Positions 1 through 10,570 are shown, counted from the first letter of the stretch. The stretch is DNA of 45,656 nucleotides from Candidatus Sericytochromatia bacterium S15B-MN24 CBMW_12 (GCA_002083825.1 DAZV01000006.1:1-45656), one strand, 5' to 3'. Translations and numbers: made by a program. The notes: a model not told the origin generated them from the letters alone.

Positions 1-60
1 CGCGGGAAAAATGAAAGCCGAGACATCCCTGCCTCGGCTGCTCAAAAGGCCAAAGTCCAG

Positions 61-90
61 AAGCCCCCGAGACCAAGGTCTCGGGGGCTT
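61..90 (-). terminator. Terminator-like hairpin after the caspase-like gene
   Basis: A perfect inverted repeat has 14-base arms at 61-74 and 77-90, about 15 bases past the stop of the minus-strand caspase-like gene. A second, weaker inverted repeat follows further along (AGCCGAG at 16-22, CTCGGCT at 33-39). Neither has a long T run on the minus strand, so this is a strong hairpin whose terminator role is inferred from its position. Confidence 0.65.
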
Positions 91-104
91 GAGAGAGATT
101 CAGC

Positions 105-1037
105 TTAGAGGAGGCTGAAGATCGTGGAGGCCTTGGGGCCGACGAGGTTGGGGCGCTGGTCGTAGCCGTTCTTGGCGATCGCCGCGACGGTGTTCGAGTG
201 CCAGGAACCGTAGTTCTGGGTGTTGCCGTCCTTCTTGTAGGTTTCGATCATGTAGAAGGACAGGGCGCCGTTGTAGCGGCGGTTGATGTAGGCGTCGGCC
301 GAGGTCTGATCATCCTGGCAGCCGGTGAGGACGTGGTACTTGCCGGCGGCCATACGGGCCTTGTAGGTCTTCATCTTGGCCAGGCTGACGATCATGGGGG
401 TCTGGTTGACGAGGTTGGGGTTCAGGGTGATGCCGCGGGGCTTTTCCATGCCGTTCTTGCCGAAGGAGTCGATGGTACCCGAGTTGCAGGAATCGGAGAC
501 CATCAGGAAGCCGACGCCGGGCTTGAGGCCGCCGAGGATGGTCTGGATCTCGTCGTCGACGATGCCGTTGCGGAAGCCGCCGTTGCCGTAGCTGAGGTCG
601 GTGGGGCAGATGATCTCGTCCATGCCGTCGGGCTCGTCGCCGTTGGTGTCGCGGACCTGGGAACCGTGGCCGGAGTAGTGGAAGAAGAGGAAGTCGCCGG
701 ACTTGCCGGAGGCGACGAGCTGCTTGAGGCCGGTGAGGATGGCCTCGCGGGTGGCGTCATAGTCGGTGAGGGTGGTGATGTCGCCGGCCTTGAAGCCTTC
801 GGGGGCGAGCATGTTGGCCTTGACGTCATCGATGTCGTTGACGCAACCGCGCAGGTCGCTGCCGGGCTGCTTGTACTTGTTGATGCCGACCATGAGGGCG
901 CGCTTGGTGCCGGTGACGTTGGCCATGCCGCTGAAGGAGGCGTCACGTCCCGTCGTGGTGTTGCCGGCGGTGACGCCGCAACCTGCGAGAACGGAACCAG
1001 CCAGGACCATGGTCAAAACCCGAGCGATGTTCTTCAC
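105..1037 (-). CDS. Caspase-like (peptidase C14 / metacaspase-type) lipoprotein
   Basis: This is a predicted cysteine peptidase of the caspase fold, exported and lipid-anchored. From the GTG at 1037 the protein has 310 residues. A lipoprotein signal ends in LAGC, with the acylated Cys at about 20. The domain then starts with RALMVGINKY, and the catalytic dyad is His124 in HYSGHGSQ and Cys184 in SDSCNSGT, both in family-typical context; the acidic-rich GDEPDGMDE lies between them. Metacaspases and orthocaspases of this family cleave after Arg or Lys. I chose GTG 1037 because GAGGAG sits about 9 bases upstream and the signal peptide then begins directly. The frame also opens at GTG 1070 and ATG 1061, which lack a good ribosome site. 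It has its own promoter and hairpin terminator, so it is probably monocistronic. Its substrate is unknown. Confidence 0.85.
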   Translation of the reverse strand: MKNIARVLTMVLAGSVLAGCGVTAGNTTTGRDASFSGMANVTGTKRALMVGINKYKQPGSDLRGCVNDIDDVKANMLAPEGFKAGDITTLTDYDATREAILTGLKQLVASGKSGDFLFFHYSGHGSQVRDTNGDEPDGMDEIICPTDLSYGNGGFRNGIVDDEIQTILGGLKPGVGFLMVSDSCNSGTIDSFGKNGMEKPRGITLNPNLVNQTPMIVSLAKMKTYKARMAAGKYHVLTGCQDDQTSADAYINRRYNGALSFYMIETYKKDGNTQNYGSWHSNTVAAIAKNGYDQRPNLVGPKASTIFSLL

Positions 1038-1143
1038 GCGCTTACACTCCTCATACTTCATCTTCGCCACCGACGCTCGATTCCGAGACGCCCTCCGCGA
1101 AACCCTTACCGTAAAAACAACCTTTTCTTAACCTTGTCTTCTC

Positions 1144-1172
1144 AGCATAAGGGTCAACCGCTCTCCTTTCAA
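1144..1172 (-). promoter_or_regulatory. Sigma-70-type promoter of the caspase-like gene
   Basis: On the minus strand TTGAAA (1172-1167) is followed after exactly 17 bases by TATGCT (1149-1144). Transcription would start near 1137, giving a leader of about 100 bases before the GTG at 1037. The gene-free stretch 1071-1251 holds nothing else that I can identify. Confidence 0.6.
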
Positions 1173-1251
1173 GCGGCAAATGATAGATTTAACAAAGGCT
1201 TAATAATCGAGTGGGAGAGGAGGGGATCGGGCGGGGGGTCTTGCTCGGGTT

Positions 1252-1671
1252 CTAGAACGGCAGGATCTCGGCGGGGTCGGCCGATGCGTCGACCCATTCG
1301 AGGATTTCCTGGGCGGAGGGCGGTTCCATCGCCACCATGTCAGGCTCGCTCGGGATCGTTCCGAACCACGCCAGCCCCGCGACCGAGGCGACCAGGAATC
1401 CTGCGGCGATCGCTCTGGCGGGAACCCGCTTCAGGAGGGGGGTCCGGAGCGCCAGCTGATCGAGCTGCGGGGCCAGGCATTGGAGGAGTTCGGGGGGGGC
1501 GGTGATCCGCGGCAGGGCTTCGAGGGCCGAGACGGCGCGCTGGAGGCTTTCGAGGTCTCGGGAGCAGGGTTCGCAGATCGCGAGGTGGGCGAGGAGTTGA
1601 GCCTGAGATGCCTGCGGCAAGTTCCCGTCGAGGGAGTCCTGAATCAACTGGCGGGGGGCCTGGCAGTTCAT
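1252..1671 (-). CDS. Zinc-finger anti-sigma factor, membrane bound
   Basis: A 139-residue anti-sigma factor of the ZAS type. The N-terminal domain carries the H-x3-C-x2-C zinc signature (His29, Cys33, Cys36 in HLAICEPC), which normally clamps the partner ECF sigma factor in the cytoplasm. One membrane segment lies at about 87-104, leaving a short C-terminal tail of about 35 residues outside, so signal sensing must depend on little of its own sequence or on a partner. The start overlaps the stop of the upstream sigma gene by four bases (ATGA), and GGAGG lies six bases before the ATG, which indicates translational coupling. The Spy-like protein encoded first in the same operon is a plausible periplasmic sensing partner. 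Confidence 0.85.
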   Translation of the reverse strand: MNCQAPRQLIQDSLDGNLPQASQAQLLAHLAICEPCSRDLESLQRAVSALEALPRITAPPELLQCLAPQLDQLALRTPLLKRVPARAIAAGFLVASVAGLAWFGTIPSEPDMVAMEPPSAQEILEWVDASADPAEILPF

Positions 1672-2249
1672 TGTCCGCCTCCTTTCTCCATGAGTTGGCG
1701 GAGGTTGGCGCGTCCGCGGTGAATCCAGGTCTTGACGGTGCCCAAAGGGGAGCCGAGGACCACGGCGATCTCGTCGTAGGTGAGATCCTCGACGTGCCGG
1801 AGCACCAGGGCCTCGCGGAGGGGCGAGGGCACGTGCTGGAGGGCGTCCATGATGCCGGTATCGGCGGACAGCCTCAGCAGCGCGGGGTCTTCGGCGCCCG
1901 CGTCGCCGTCCTCCAGGGGGTCATGGCGCCGCAGGCGGGTTTGGTCCAGGAAGCAGTTGCGGGCGATGGCCAGGAGCCAGGGGCTCATGGGCGCCTCCGG
2001 CCGGAATCCGCCCAAGGCCTTGAAGGCCTTGAGGAAGGTCTCCTGGGAGAGGTCGAGGGCGAGGTCACGGTTGTTGGTCAGTCGGTAGAGGAAGCCGTAG
2101 ACCTGGTTCTGGTGGGCCCTGACCAGGGCATCCATGGCAAGCCGGTCTCCCCGCTGGGCGGCCCGAACCCTGGCCGCATCGCGTTGGGCGGGGGGGAGGG
2201 CCTCGGAGGCGGCCAGCCTGCGGGCGTTCCAGCCGAGCGCGGTGCTCAA
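1668..2249 (-). CDS. ECF-type RNA polymerase sigma factor
   Basis: A 193-residue extracytoplasmic-function sigma factor. Region 2 (about residues 38-105) has the usual core, including DLSQETFLKAF and the strand-opening and -10 contacting helix. Region 4 (about 130-185) has the helix-turn-helix with EIAVVLGSPLGTVKTWIHR, which reads the -35 element. There is no region 1 or region 3, as expected for this group. The assigned start is a TTG 7 bases after the stop of the Spy-like gene; its ribosome site is weak, and the first 25 residues may not be translated. The last four bases overlap the anti-sigma gene, the usual sigma/anti-sigma arrangement. The target promoters cannot be told from the window; I found no second copy of an obvious autoregulatory promoter. 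Confidence 0.9.
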   Translation of the reverse strand: MSTALGWNARRLAASEALPPAQRDAARVRAAQRGDRLAMDALVRAHQNQVYGFLYRLTNNRDLALDLSQETFLKAFKALGGFRPEAPMSPWLLAIARNCFLDQTRLRRHDPLEDGDAGAEDPALLRLSADTGIMDALQHVPSPLREALVLRHVEDLTYDEIAVVLGSPLGTVKTWIHRGRANLRQLMEKGGGQ

Positions 2250-2256
2250 GGTGGCG

Positions 2257-2733
2257 TTACTTCTTCTCGCGGCGCTGGCGCTTCCGGGGATCGAGTTGCG
2301 CGAGCTGCGCGAGTTGTTCGGGGGTGAGGACGGCGCGCATGTCGAACCAGGAGGTCATGCGGGCTTCGGAGAGCTGGTTTTGCAGGGCGTTGACCTCGCG
2401 TTGCTTGGCGATCGCCTGATCCCGGCTGGCTCCGACCGAGCGAACGAGCTGGTGAAGTTCCTGGCGCTTGGCGTTCAGTTGCTCACGTTGAGCCTTGGTC
2501 CGCTCCTGGCCTTGCCGGCGGAGGGATTTGATCTTGTCGCGCTGTTCGGCGCTCAGGTTCAGCCGCTCGAACATCGACTCCATCATGGGGCCATGCTCGC
2601 CGGCATGGGATCCGCCGCGCATTTGCCCGGCATGGGCCCATTGCCCGCGAGCGAGCGCCGGTGCGGGGGGTAGCAAGACCGACATGCCCATGGCTCCGGC
2701 CAGCAGGGCACCCAGAACGTGTTGCTTCGTCAT
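2257..2733 (-). CDS. Spy/CpxP-like periplasmic protein with His/Met-rich N terminus
   Basis: A 158-residue exported protein. A signal peptide (about residues 1-28, ending PALA-R) is followed by a short His/Met/Gly-rich stretch (about 31-54) and a charged helical body. The body carries two LTxxQ-type motifs, LSAEQ at 60-64 and LTPEQ at 136-140, the hallmark of the Spy/CpxP family of periplasmic chaperones and envelope-stress sensors. I chose the second of two adjacent ATG codons (2733), because AAGGAG lies six bases upstream. It is first in an operon with an ECF sigma factor and a ZAS anti-sigma factor, an arrangement comparable in logic to CnrX-CnrY-CnrH, where a related periplasmic protein senses metal. 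The His/Met-rich part makes metal or envelope stress plausible inputs. This is inference. Confidence 0.8.
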   Translation of the reverse strand: MTKQHVLGALLAGAMGMSVLLPPAPALARGQWAHAGQMRGGSHAGEHGPMMESMFERLNLSAEQRDKIKSLRRQGQERTKAQREQLNAKRQELHQLVRSVGASRDQAIAKQREVNALQNQLSEARMTSWFDMRAVLTPEQLAQLAQLDPRKRQRREKK

Positions 2734-2824
2734 CATGAACTCCTTCGATGCGGGGCCCCGCCCCGTTTCAGCCATCCGAGGAGAATACGCGGCTCGGCGC
2801 CGAAAAGTTTCATCCCGCCCGCGG

Positions 2825-5131
2825 CTAATCTCCCTGGGGCCTGGCGAGATGAAGGATGGCGACGTCGCCTCCGACCAGCATTCCGGAGAGAACGCCGTCC
2901 TGGAGCTTGAGTCGCGAGCCCATGTAGGAGAACTGTTGGCTGATGCGGTCGATAGGCCAGCCTTCCGGGAGCCGGTAGGAGAGCTTGAGGGAGTCGCCCC
3001 GGTTGATCAGCCCGAGGATCCAGCCGGCGGAGGTTTCCCGGTAGACGGCTTCCATACCGGGAATTGGGCGGGCGATGGGGGGGACGTCCAGTCCGTGGAG
3101 CAAGCTCGAGACGAAGCTCGAGATGGATTGCTTGCGGGCGGGATCGTCGAGGTAGTAGCCGGGAGAGTCGACGATGGGGCCGAGGAGGGTGCCGATGAAG
3201 GCGCTTCGGCCCTGGCCGACCGCCACCGAGTAACCTACGGGGGCCTGGTGGTAGGTGAGAAGTTCCTGGGCGTCGGGGGGCATCTGGACGTAGGTGATCA
3301 TGCGCGAGCACCAGACCTTGCCGCCGTGCAGGGAGTCGTTGAGCCAGACGCCTGCTCGGGTGGCATGCTTGACCATCCCCATGACGGGCTGGAGCTTCGA
3401 GAGGGTGTAGCGGGACATGGGGTGGCCGACGCGGTCGCGGTCGCGAACGGTGAACATGAACAGGTCCTTGATGCCTCCGGTGACGACGGAGAGGGCGCGG
3501 GGGTGCCAGGTGCGCTTGGGTTTGCCCGGGAAGAGGAGCGGGGAGTCGAAGGGGGTTCCCATGGTGACGAGGGTTCCGCCCTCCTGCACGAAGCGCTCGA
3601 GTTTCTCCCGCAGCAGGCTCGGAACGGTCCCTAGCGAGCTGAAGAAGAGAACCTTGCAGGATTTCAGCTGGTCGGGCCTGACCTTGCTGAGCTCCATGAC
3701 GCGGGGGGAGTAGCCGGCCTCGACCAGGGCGCCGTAGAGTCCGGAGGCGGCGGGGAAGAGGGCCACGGCGTGGTCGATGGCCTCGTCGAGGTTTTCCCGG
3801 GCGGTGCGGAGGGGATCGCTGATGTAGGCGAGGAGGTCGTGGGTGGCATCCTGGTAATGGAGAATGCCCACGGGGCTCTCGACTTCCTCGGAGGACGCCA
3901 GGAGGGGTCCCCAGTCCTGGCGGAAGTGGCCCAGGGCCTCGACGACTTCCATGCGTTCGGAGCGTTTGCCTTCGTGGGAGAAGGGGCTGCGGAAGCGGTA
4001 GATGGAGGAGTCGGGGTCTTCGCCGTCGTGGAGGGGATACATGAGGTTGGCCTTGGAGCCGCGCAGGTAGGTGGCCATCATCTTCTGGAGGGTGGAGATG
4101 ACGGGCACGGTCACGCCCTCGTCCAGCCAGCCGGCGCCGAGCTCGGGACCGATGAGGGGGCCTCCCTTGAGCATGGAGGCGTAGAGCTTGGGGACGTAAT
4201 CGATGGCGTAGGGCTGATCGAGGGGAGTGCGCACCCGGATGAACTTGGGGTACATGTCGAAGCCGACGGGGGCGACCTCGTTCTTCTTGAGGACGTGGTT
4301 GGGCCAGGCAGGCAGCCAGACGTCATTGAGGAAGAAGTGGGTCCGGATACCGAGTTCCTGCCAGAAGCGCTTGAGGGTGGCGAGGTAGTCGACGACCTGG
4401 TCTTCGGTGAAGCGGGCGAGATCGTCGAGCACGGGGCGAGCGAGCGGAGCCGAGGGGGGTTGCAGCTCCTGGAAGCTCGCAAAGGTCGTCCCCCACGCGC
4501 TATTGAGGGCGGCGATGTCCGCGTGCCTCTCGGCGAGCCAATCGCGCAGCTGGGACAAAGACTGCGGATTCCGGTCGATCAGGGTGGGACCCGCGCCGTA
4601 CTGGGGCATGCCGCATTCGTTGTCGAGCTGGAGGGCGACGATCTCGCCGGATTCGACCATGGGCTGGAGCAGGGGGGCTATCTCGGCGAACCACTTCCGG
4701 GTGAGGGCGTGGAAGGTGGGGTGCCCCAGGGCGATTTCGCCCTTTTCGCCGGAGACGGCCTCGATCAGGATCTCGGGGTGCTTCTCGCGGATCCACTGGG
4801 GGATGCCGAAGCCGGGGTACTCGGCGTAGATGTAGGGTCCGGGCTTGACGATGAGGGGGATTCCCAGCCGGCGCACGAGGTAGAGGAAGCCGCGCAGGTC
4901 GCGTTCGGGGCGGGTCGTGCCGTCGAAGTCGAAGCTGCCTTCGACGGCTTCGTGCCAGATCCAGGGGATGTAGCAGGAGATGACGTTGACGCCGGCGTCC
5001 TTGAGGGATTGGAGGGTGCCCTCCCAGAGTTCGCGCTTGAGGCGGAAGTACTGGAACTCTCCGCCAAAAAGCAGGTCGGGACGACCATCGACTAGGATCT
5101 GGTTTTCGGTGAACTGGATGGACACGGTCAC
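2825..5131 (-). CDS. Glycoside hydrolase of clan GH-A, family 35-like (beta-galactosidase type)
   Basis: A 768-residue cytoplasmic glycosidase without a signal peptide. The N-terminal TIM barrel shows GGEFQYFR, the GPYIYAEY strand and the acid/base Glu (Glu172) in ALQLDNE. A Glu in IGPELGAGW (Glu330) is the likely nucleophile, spaced as in family 35. Residues about 500-560 (KVLFFSSLGTVP, GGTLVTMG) look like the Rossmann-like trimerisation domain seen in family 42, and a beta-rich C-terminal region follows. Substrates of these families are beta-galactosides. I prefer the GTG at 5131: GAGGAG lies just upstream, and a TATAAT at 5164-5159 would place transcription start near 5152, inside any longer frame beginning at ATG 5155. 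The gene stands alone, with no sugar transporter or regulator beside it. Confidence 0.8.
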   Translation of the reverse strand: MTVSIQFTENQILVDGRPDLLFGGEFQYFRLKRELWEGTLQSLKDAGVNVISCYIPWIWHEAVEGSFDFDGTTRPERDLRGFLYLVRRLGIPLIVKPGPYIYAEYPGFGIPQWIREKHPEILIEAVSGEKGEIALGHPTFHALTRKWFAEIAPLLQPMVESGEIVALQLDNECGMPQYGAGPTLIDRNPQSLSQLRDWLAERHADIAALNSAWGTTFASFQELQPPSAPLARPVLDDLARFTEDQVVDYLATLKRFWQELGIRTHFFLNDVWLPAWPNHVLKKNEVAPVGFDMYPKFIRVRTPLDQPYAIDYVPKLYASMLKGGPLIGPELGAGWLDEGVTVPVISTLQKMMATYLRGSKANLMYPLHDGEDPDSSIYRFRSPFSHEGKRSERMEVVEALGHFRQDWGPLLASSEEVESPVGILHYQDATHDLLAYISDPLRTARENLDEAIDHAVALFPAASGLYGALVEAGYSPRVMELSKVRPDQLKSCKVLFFSSLGTVPSLLREKLERFVQEGGTLVTMGTPFDSPLLFPGKPKRTWHPRALSVVTGGIKDLFMFTVRDRDRVGHPMSRYTLSKLQPVMGMVKHATRAGVWLNDSLHGGKVWCSRMITYVQMPPDAQELLTYHQAPVGYSVAVGQGRSAFIGTLLGPIVDSPGYYLDDPARKQSISSFVSSLLHGLDVPPIARPIPGMEAVYRETSAGWILGLINRGDSLKLSYRLPEGWPIDRISQQFSYMGSRLKLQDGVLSGMLVGGDVAILHLARPQGD

Positions 5132-5158
5132 GGGGCTCCTCTCGGCTCGGCACACTCC

Positions 5159-5164
5159 ATTATA
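5159..5164 (-). promoter_or_regulatory. -10 element of the glycosidase gene
   Basis: A perfect TATAAT reads on the minus strand from 5164 to 5159, about 28 bases before the GTG start. No good -35 hexamer stands 17 bases further up, so this may be a weak or activator-dependent promoter. Confidence 0.45.
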
Positions 5165-5284
5165 GTCGGGGTTTCGGCCTGGCGCTTGCGATCAACCTCA
5201 CGAGGGAGCTCGCGGCGGGCCTCGGGCGGAGAGGGGTTCGGCCCAAAAGCCCCGCGATCGCGGGGTTTGGGGGGGCTGATTTCG

Positions 5285-5313
5285 TTGACAAGTTCCTGCG
5301 GGGATGATTAAAT
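5285..5313 (+). promoter_or_regulatory. Sigma-70 promoter of the hrcA-grpE-dnaK operon
   Basis: TTGACA at 5285-5290 is followed after 17 bases by TTAAAT at 5308-5313. The predicted start site falls near 5320, directly in front of the CIRCE operator. Confidence 0.8.
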
Positions 5314-5321
5314 GCGAGAGG

Positions 5322-5348
5322 TTAGCACTCTCGCTAGGTGAGTGCTAA
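5322..5348. promoter_or_regulatory. CIRCE operator (HrcA binding site)
   Basis: TTAGCACTC (5322-5330), a nine-base spacer and GAGTGCTAA (5340-5348) form the perfect CIRCE inverted repeat. HrcA dimers bind this element and repress chaperone genes until heat stress titrates GroEL, which HrcA needs to stay active. Its position just after the predicted transcription start fits repression of this operon by its own first gene product. Confidence 0.97.
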
Positions 5349-5400
5349 GCGCTGGCGAGCGGCCGGCATTTGGTTTAGGGAAAGTACGACGGAGAGAGCT

Positions 5401-6471
5401 TTGGACGGGCGCGTCTATTTCAGCCTCACCCCCCGGCAGCAGCAGATCTTGCTTGCGGTCATCCAGGACTATACCTCGACGGGAGAGCCGGTGGGGTCGC
5501 GGACCTTGTCGAAGAAGTACGACCTGGGCCTGAGCCCCGCCACGATCCGCAACGAACTGGCGGACCTCGAGGAGGAGGGCCTGCTCCGGCAGCCGCATAC
5601 CTCCGCGGGGCGCATTCCGTCGGATACGGGGTATCGCTTCTTCGTCGACAACCTCATGGCGCGCCAGCCGAACTTGCCGCCCGAGCAGGAGCGCCTGATC
5701 CAGGATGGGCAGCTCTTGAGCCGGGATCTGCCGGATCTGATGCAGCAGACGGCGAAGCTGGCCGCGGTGCTCTCGGGTTGCACGGCGATCGTTCGTTCGC
5801 CGCGGCAGTCCATGAGCCGGATCAAGCATCTGCAAGTGCTCTCGGTCAGTGAATCCGAGGCCCTGCTCGTGCTGGTGACCGACCGCGGGGCGGTGACCCA
5901 TCAGCTCGTGACGCTTCCTGCCGCGCTCTTGCCGGAGGAGCTGACGGTGATCTCGAACTTTCTCAACGATCACCTCCGAAACCAGCCCCTCGATCGCTTG
6001 ACGCAGTACGCGGTGAAGAAGATCTCGCGGGAGATGGCCCGTTACGAGGAGCTTCTCGAGGATCTCTACCAGCGGGTCTCCGCCACCCAGGAGGTGGGGG
6101 AGCGGCTCTACATGAGCCATGCGTCGTACCTGGCGCAGCAGCCGGAGTTCTCGGCGGCGGGCAAGGTCGGTCAGCTCTTGACCTTGCTTGAGCAGGAGAA
6201 GGCCTTGATCGAGCTTCTGGACACGTTCTCGGCTCCGGCGGCGGAAGTCCCGGAGGGGGCGGTTCGGGTATCGATCGGGCGGGAGAATCCCTTGCCGGAT
6301 CTTCATGGCTGTTCGCTCGTGACGGGAACCTATCGTCTGGGCGACCAGATCGTGGGGGAAATCGGGCTCTTGGGTCCCACCCGGATGGAATACGCGACGG
6401 CCGTGCGGACCGTCGAGGTGATGACGGAACGGCTGAGCCATGCGCTCAACGAACTTTTCGGGCGGGACTAG
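5401..6471 (+). CDS. hrcA: Heat-inducible transcription repressor HrcA
   Basis: HrcA is a 356-residue repressor that binds CIRCE. The N-terminal winged helix (about residues 8-75) contains LTPRQQQILLAVIQDY and a recognition region with GLSPATIRNELADLEEEG, followed by HTSAGRIPSDTGYRFFVD, all highly typical. The C-terminal GAF-like and dimerisation part ends with LGPTRMEY and the conserved tail. I chose the TTG at 5401, preceded by GGAGAG at 5391-5396. The frame can be read back to a GTG at 5338, but that codon lies inside the operator and near the transcription start, so it cannot be used. The order hrcA-grpE-dnaK-dnaJ and the upstream CIRCE point to autoregulation. Confidence 0.96.
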   Translation: MDGRVYFSLTPRQQQILLAVIQDYTSTGEPVGSRTLSKKYDLGLSPATIRNELADLEEEGLLRQPHTSAGRIPSDTGYRFFVDNLMARQPNLPPEQERLIQDGQLLSRDLPDLMQQTAKLAAVLSGCTAIVRSPRQSMSRIKHLQVLSVSESEALLVLVTDRGAVTHQLVTLPAALLPEELTVISNFLNDHLRNQPLDRLTQYAVKKISREMARYEELLEDLYQRVSATQEVGERLYMSHASYLAQQPEFSAAGKVGQLLTLLEQEKALIELLDTFSAPAAEVPEGAVRVSIGRENPLPDLHGCSLVTGTYRLGDQIVGEIGLLGPTRMEYATAVRTVEVMTERLSHALNELFGRD

Positions 6472-6579
6472 CCCGCGTCCCCGGACCTGATGCAGGACGG
6501 CCCCGTCCGAGTCGGGTATGCTTGGGTCGGGTTCTCCTGGCCCAGGCAGACAACGTGAATTCATGGAGGAGGAAAGGTT

Positions 6580-7222
6580 TTGGCCGCAGAAGAAGACTTC
6601 AACGAAACCCGCGCCACCGGTGGGGAGATGGGAACGGCCTCGACGGCCGTGGCCGAGGGCCAAGCCGAAGCTGACGCCCACCAGGCGGAACTCGCGCTTC
6701 GCGAGCAGGCCTACGCCGAGCTCGAGAGCCAGTTCAAGCGGCTCGCCGCGGACTTCGAGAACTTCCGCCGCCGGGCCGCCCTCGAGCGCAGCGACCTGCT
6801 CAAGTTCGCCGGCTCCCAGGTGCTCGAGAACGTCCTTCCCGTCGTGGACAACCTCGAGCGCGCGCTCGGCGCGATGAGCAAGGCCACCGAGGTCAGCCAG
6901 GTCCGCGCGGGGATCGAGATGATCTACCGCCAGTTGCAGGACCTCCTCACCAAGAGCGGCGTGGAGGTCATGGAAGTCCAGGGCAAGCCCTTCGACCCCA
7001 ATTTTCACGAGGCGATCGCCCAGATGGAAAACCTCGACCTGCCCGACGAAACCGTCCTGGCCGAGGCTCAAAAGGGTTATCTTTACAACGGGAAGGTCCT
7101 GCGCCACGCCATGGTCCAGGTGAGTTGCAACCCGCTAGCACACCCCGTAACCGGCACCGCAGCAAACGAAATCAACAGTCAAAATCCGGCGGGCGATACC
7201 GCCGCAATCAAGGAGGATCATC

Positions 7223-7230
<8 letters not shown>
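6580..7230 (+). CDS. grpE: Nucleotide exchange factor GrpE
   Basis: GrpE releases ADP from DnaK. The 216-residue protein has an acidic, low-complexity N terminus (about 1-35) and a long coiled coil with [11 protein letters not shown]. The C-terminal beta domain contains [19 protein letters not shown] and [17 protein letters not shown]. The start is a TTG with GGAGGAGG upstream, like hrcA. After the normal family end it carries about 30 extra residues of low complexity, and this tail contains the ribosome site (AAGGAGG) of dnaK. Its stop overlaps the dnaK start by eight bases (7223-7230), so dnaK translation is probably coupled. A GGGTATGCT sequence at 6514-6522 could be an internal promoter, but no -35 element accompanies it. 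Confidence 0.95.
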
Positions 7231-9109
<1,879 letters not shown>

Positions 9110-9122
9110 GCCGCTTCCCGAT

Positions 9123-9154
9123 CAGTCCCCTCGTGCCACAGCATGAGGGGACTG
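9123..9154 (+). terminator. Hairpin between dnaK and dnaJ
   Basis: CAGTCCCCTC (9123-9132) pairs with GAGGGGACTG (9145-9154), and the stem continues inward (one G-U pair) to a CACA loop. The T content after it is poor (CCCCTTG), so it may act as a partial terminator or as an mRNA 3-prime stabiliser that sets the dnaK:dnaJ ratio rather than as a full stop. The rest of 9155-9265 shows no gene. Confidence 0.6.
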
Positions 9155-9265
9155 CCCCTTGATCCCTCCGCCGCGAGGGACCGCCAATAAACCCGCCTCC
9201 CCGCCCCTGAATCCCGAGCAGGGGATTCAATAGAGCCTCCCTGGTGGGGGGTCTTCAGGTGAACG

Positions 9266-10456
9266 ATGAGCAAGCGCGATTACTACGAGGTACTTGGGGT
9301 CGCCCGCGGGGCATCCGAGGACGAACTCAAGAAGGCCTACCGCAAGCTGGCCCGGCAGTACCACCCGGACATCAACAAGGAAGCCGGCGCCGAGGATCGG
9401 TTCAAGGAGGCCAGCGAAGCCTACGACGTTCTCTCGGATGCTCAGAAGCGCCAGGGCTACGATCAGTTCGGCCATGCGGGCGCCCAGGGCTTCGGCCAGG
9501 GCGGCGCGGGCTTCGAGGGCTTCGGCGGCTTCGGAGACATCTTCGAGGCTTTCTTCAGCGGACAGGGCGGCCAACAACGTGGCCGCAAGCGGGGGCCCGA
9601 ACGGGGCGCCGATCTCCGCATGGACATCGAGATTCCCTTCGCCGCGGGGCTTTTCGGCACGGATCGCACCATCGAGATTCAACACCAGGAACGCTGCGAG
9701 ACGTGTAACGGCTCGGGCGCCAAGGATCCCGCGGACGTCCAGACCTGCGATCTCTGTCATGGAGCCGGCCAGATCACCCAGACCCAGCGCACGATCTTCG
9801 GGCAATTCCAGCAGGTGGCGTCCTGCCCCAAGTGCAACGGGGACGGCAAGACCATCAAGGATCCCTGCACGACCTGCAAGGGCCAGGGACGCATGCGAAA
9901 GTTCAAGAAGCTCCAGGTCAAGGTGCCCGCGGGCGTCGACACCGGGGCGCGCCTGCGCGTCACGGGCGAGGGCGACATCGGCCCCAAGGGCGGACCCGCC
10001 GGAGACCTTTACATCGTCCTCCACGTCGAGGAGGACGAACGCTTCGAACGCCAGGACACCGAACTCTTCCACACCGCAGCCATCACCTTCCCGCAGGCGG
10101 CGCTCGGTGACGAGATCGAGGTCCCCATCCTCAGCCCCCGCGGCGCAAGCGCCGGCGGCTCGGAGGACGGCGGCTCGGATTCGAGCGTGGAGTCCGTCGA
10201 GAAGGTGCGGATCCCGGGGGGAACCCAGCATGGGACCGTCTTCGTGCTCAAGGGTCAGGGCGTCCCCTACCTGGGGGATCCGCGCAAGCGGCGCGGCGAC
10301 CTCCACGTGGAGGTCAAGATCGCCGTTCCGACCAAGCTTTCGAGCGAAGAGACCGACCTGTTGCGGAAGTACGACGAGGTGTCGCGCAAGCACGCCGAAT
10401 CGCATGGCTTCAACTTCATCGACATGCTCAAGTCGGCCCTCAGCGGCAGGGGCTAA
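9266..10456 (+). CDS. dnaJ: Chaperone DnaJ (Hsp40)
   Basis: DnaJ stimulates DnaK ATPase activity and delivers substrates. The 396-residue protein has all type I parts: a J domain (1-70) with the HPD motif at about 33-35, a Gly/Phe-rich linker (about 72-110), and four zinc repeats CxxCxGxG ([32 protein letters not shown]). C-terminal beta domains follow. An unusual insert of about 25 residues rich in Gly, Ser and Asp (around [11 protein letters not shown], about residues 295-315) lies in the second C-terminal domain. The start has AGGTGA four bases upstream. It completes the hrcA operon. Confidence 0.97.
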   Translation: MSKRDYYEVLGVARGASEDELKKAYRKLARQYHPDINKEAGAEDRFKEASEAYDVLSDAQKRQGYDQFGHAGAQGFGQGGAGFEGFGGFGDIFEAFFSGQGGQQRGRKRGPERGADLRMDIEIPFAAGLFGTDRTIEIQHQERCETCNGSGAKDPADVQTCDLCHGAGQITQTQRTIFGQFQQVASCPKCNGDGKTIKDPCTTCKGQGRMRKFKKLQVKVPAGVDTGARLRVTGEGDIGPKGGPAGDLYIVLHVEEDERFERQDTELFHTAAITFPQAALGDEIEVPILSPRGASAGGSEDGGSDSSVESVEKVRIPGGTQHGTVFVLKGQGVPYLGDPRKRRGDLHVEVKIAVPTKLSSEETDLLRKYDEVSRKHAESHGFNFIDMLKSALSGRG

Positions 10457-10570
10457 GCGATGAACCAAATATTTCCATGACCTTTATCCAACCATAAGAA
10501 AGCATGGCGCCGAACACCTCGATAACACCTTTGTCACCCGCCCAAAGGCAGCGTCGAGGAGGATTTCCCA

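Noticed and set aside
198..1505. 435-codon plus-strand frame at the left end
   Set aside because: It runs antisense through the caspase-like gene, whose catalytic motifs are intact, and across its promoter.
2134..3634. Overlapping plus-strand frames antisense to the Spy-like and glycosidase genes
   Set aside because: Both minus-strand genes have family motifs and ribosome sites; the plus frames have neither.
9155..9265. Possible small gene between dnaK and dnaJ
   Set aside because: Only short frames without ribosome sites or hydrophobic pattern; the hairpin explains the conserved-looking part.
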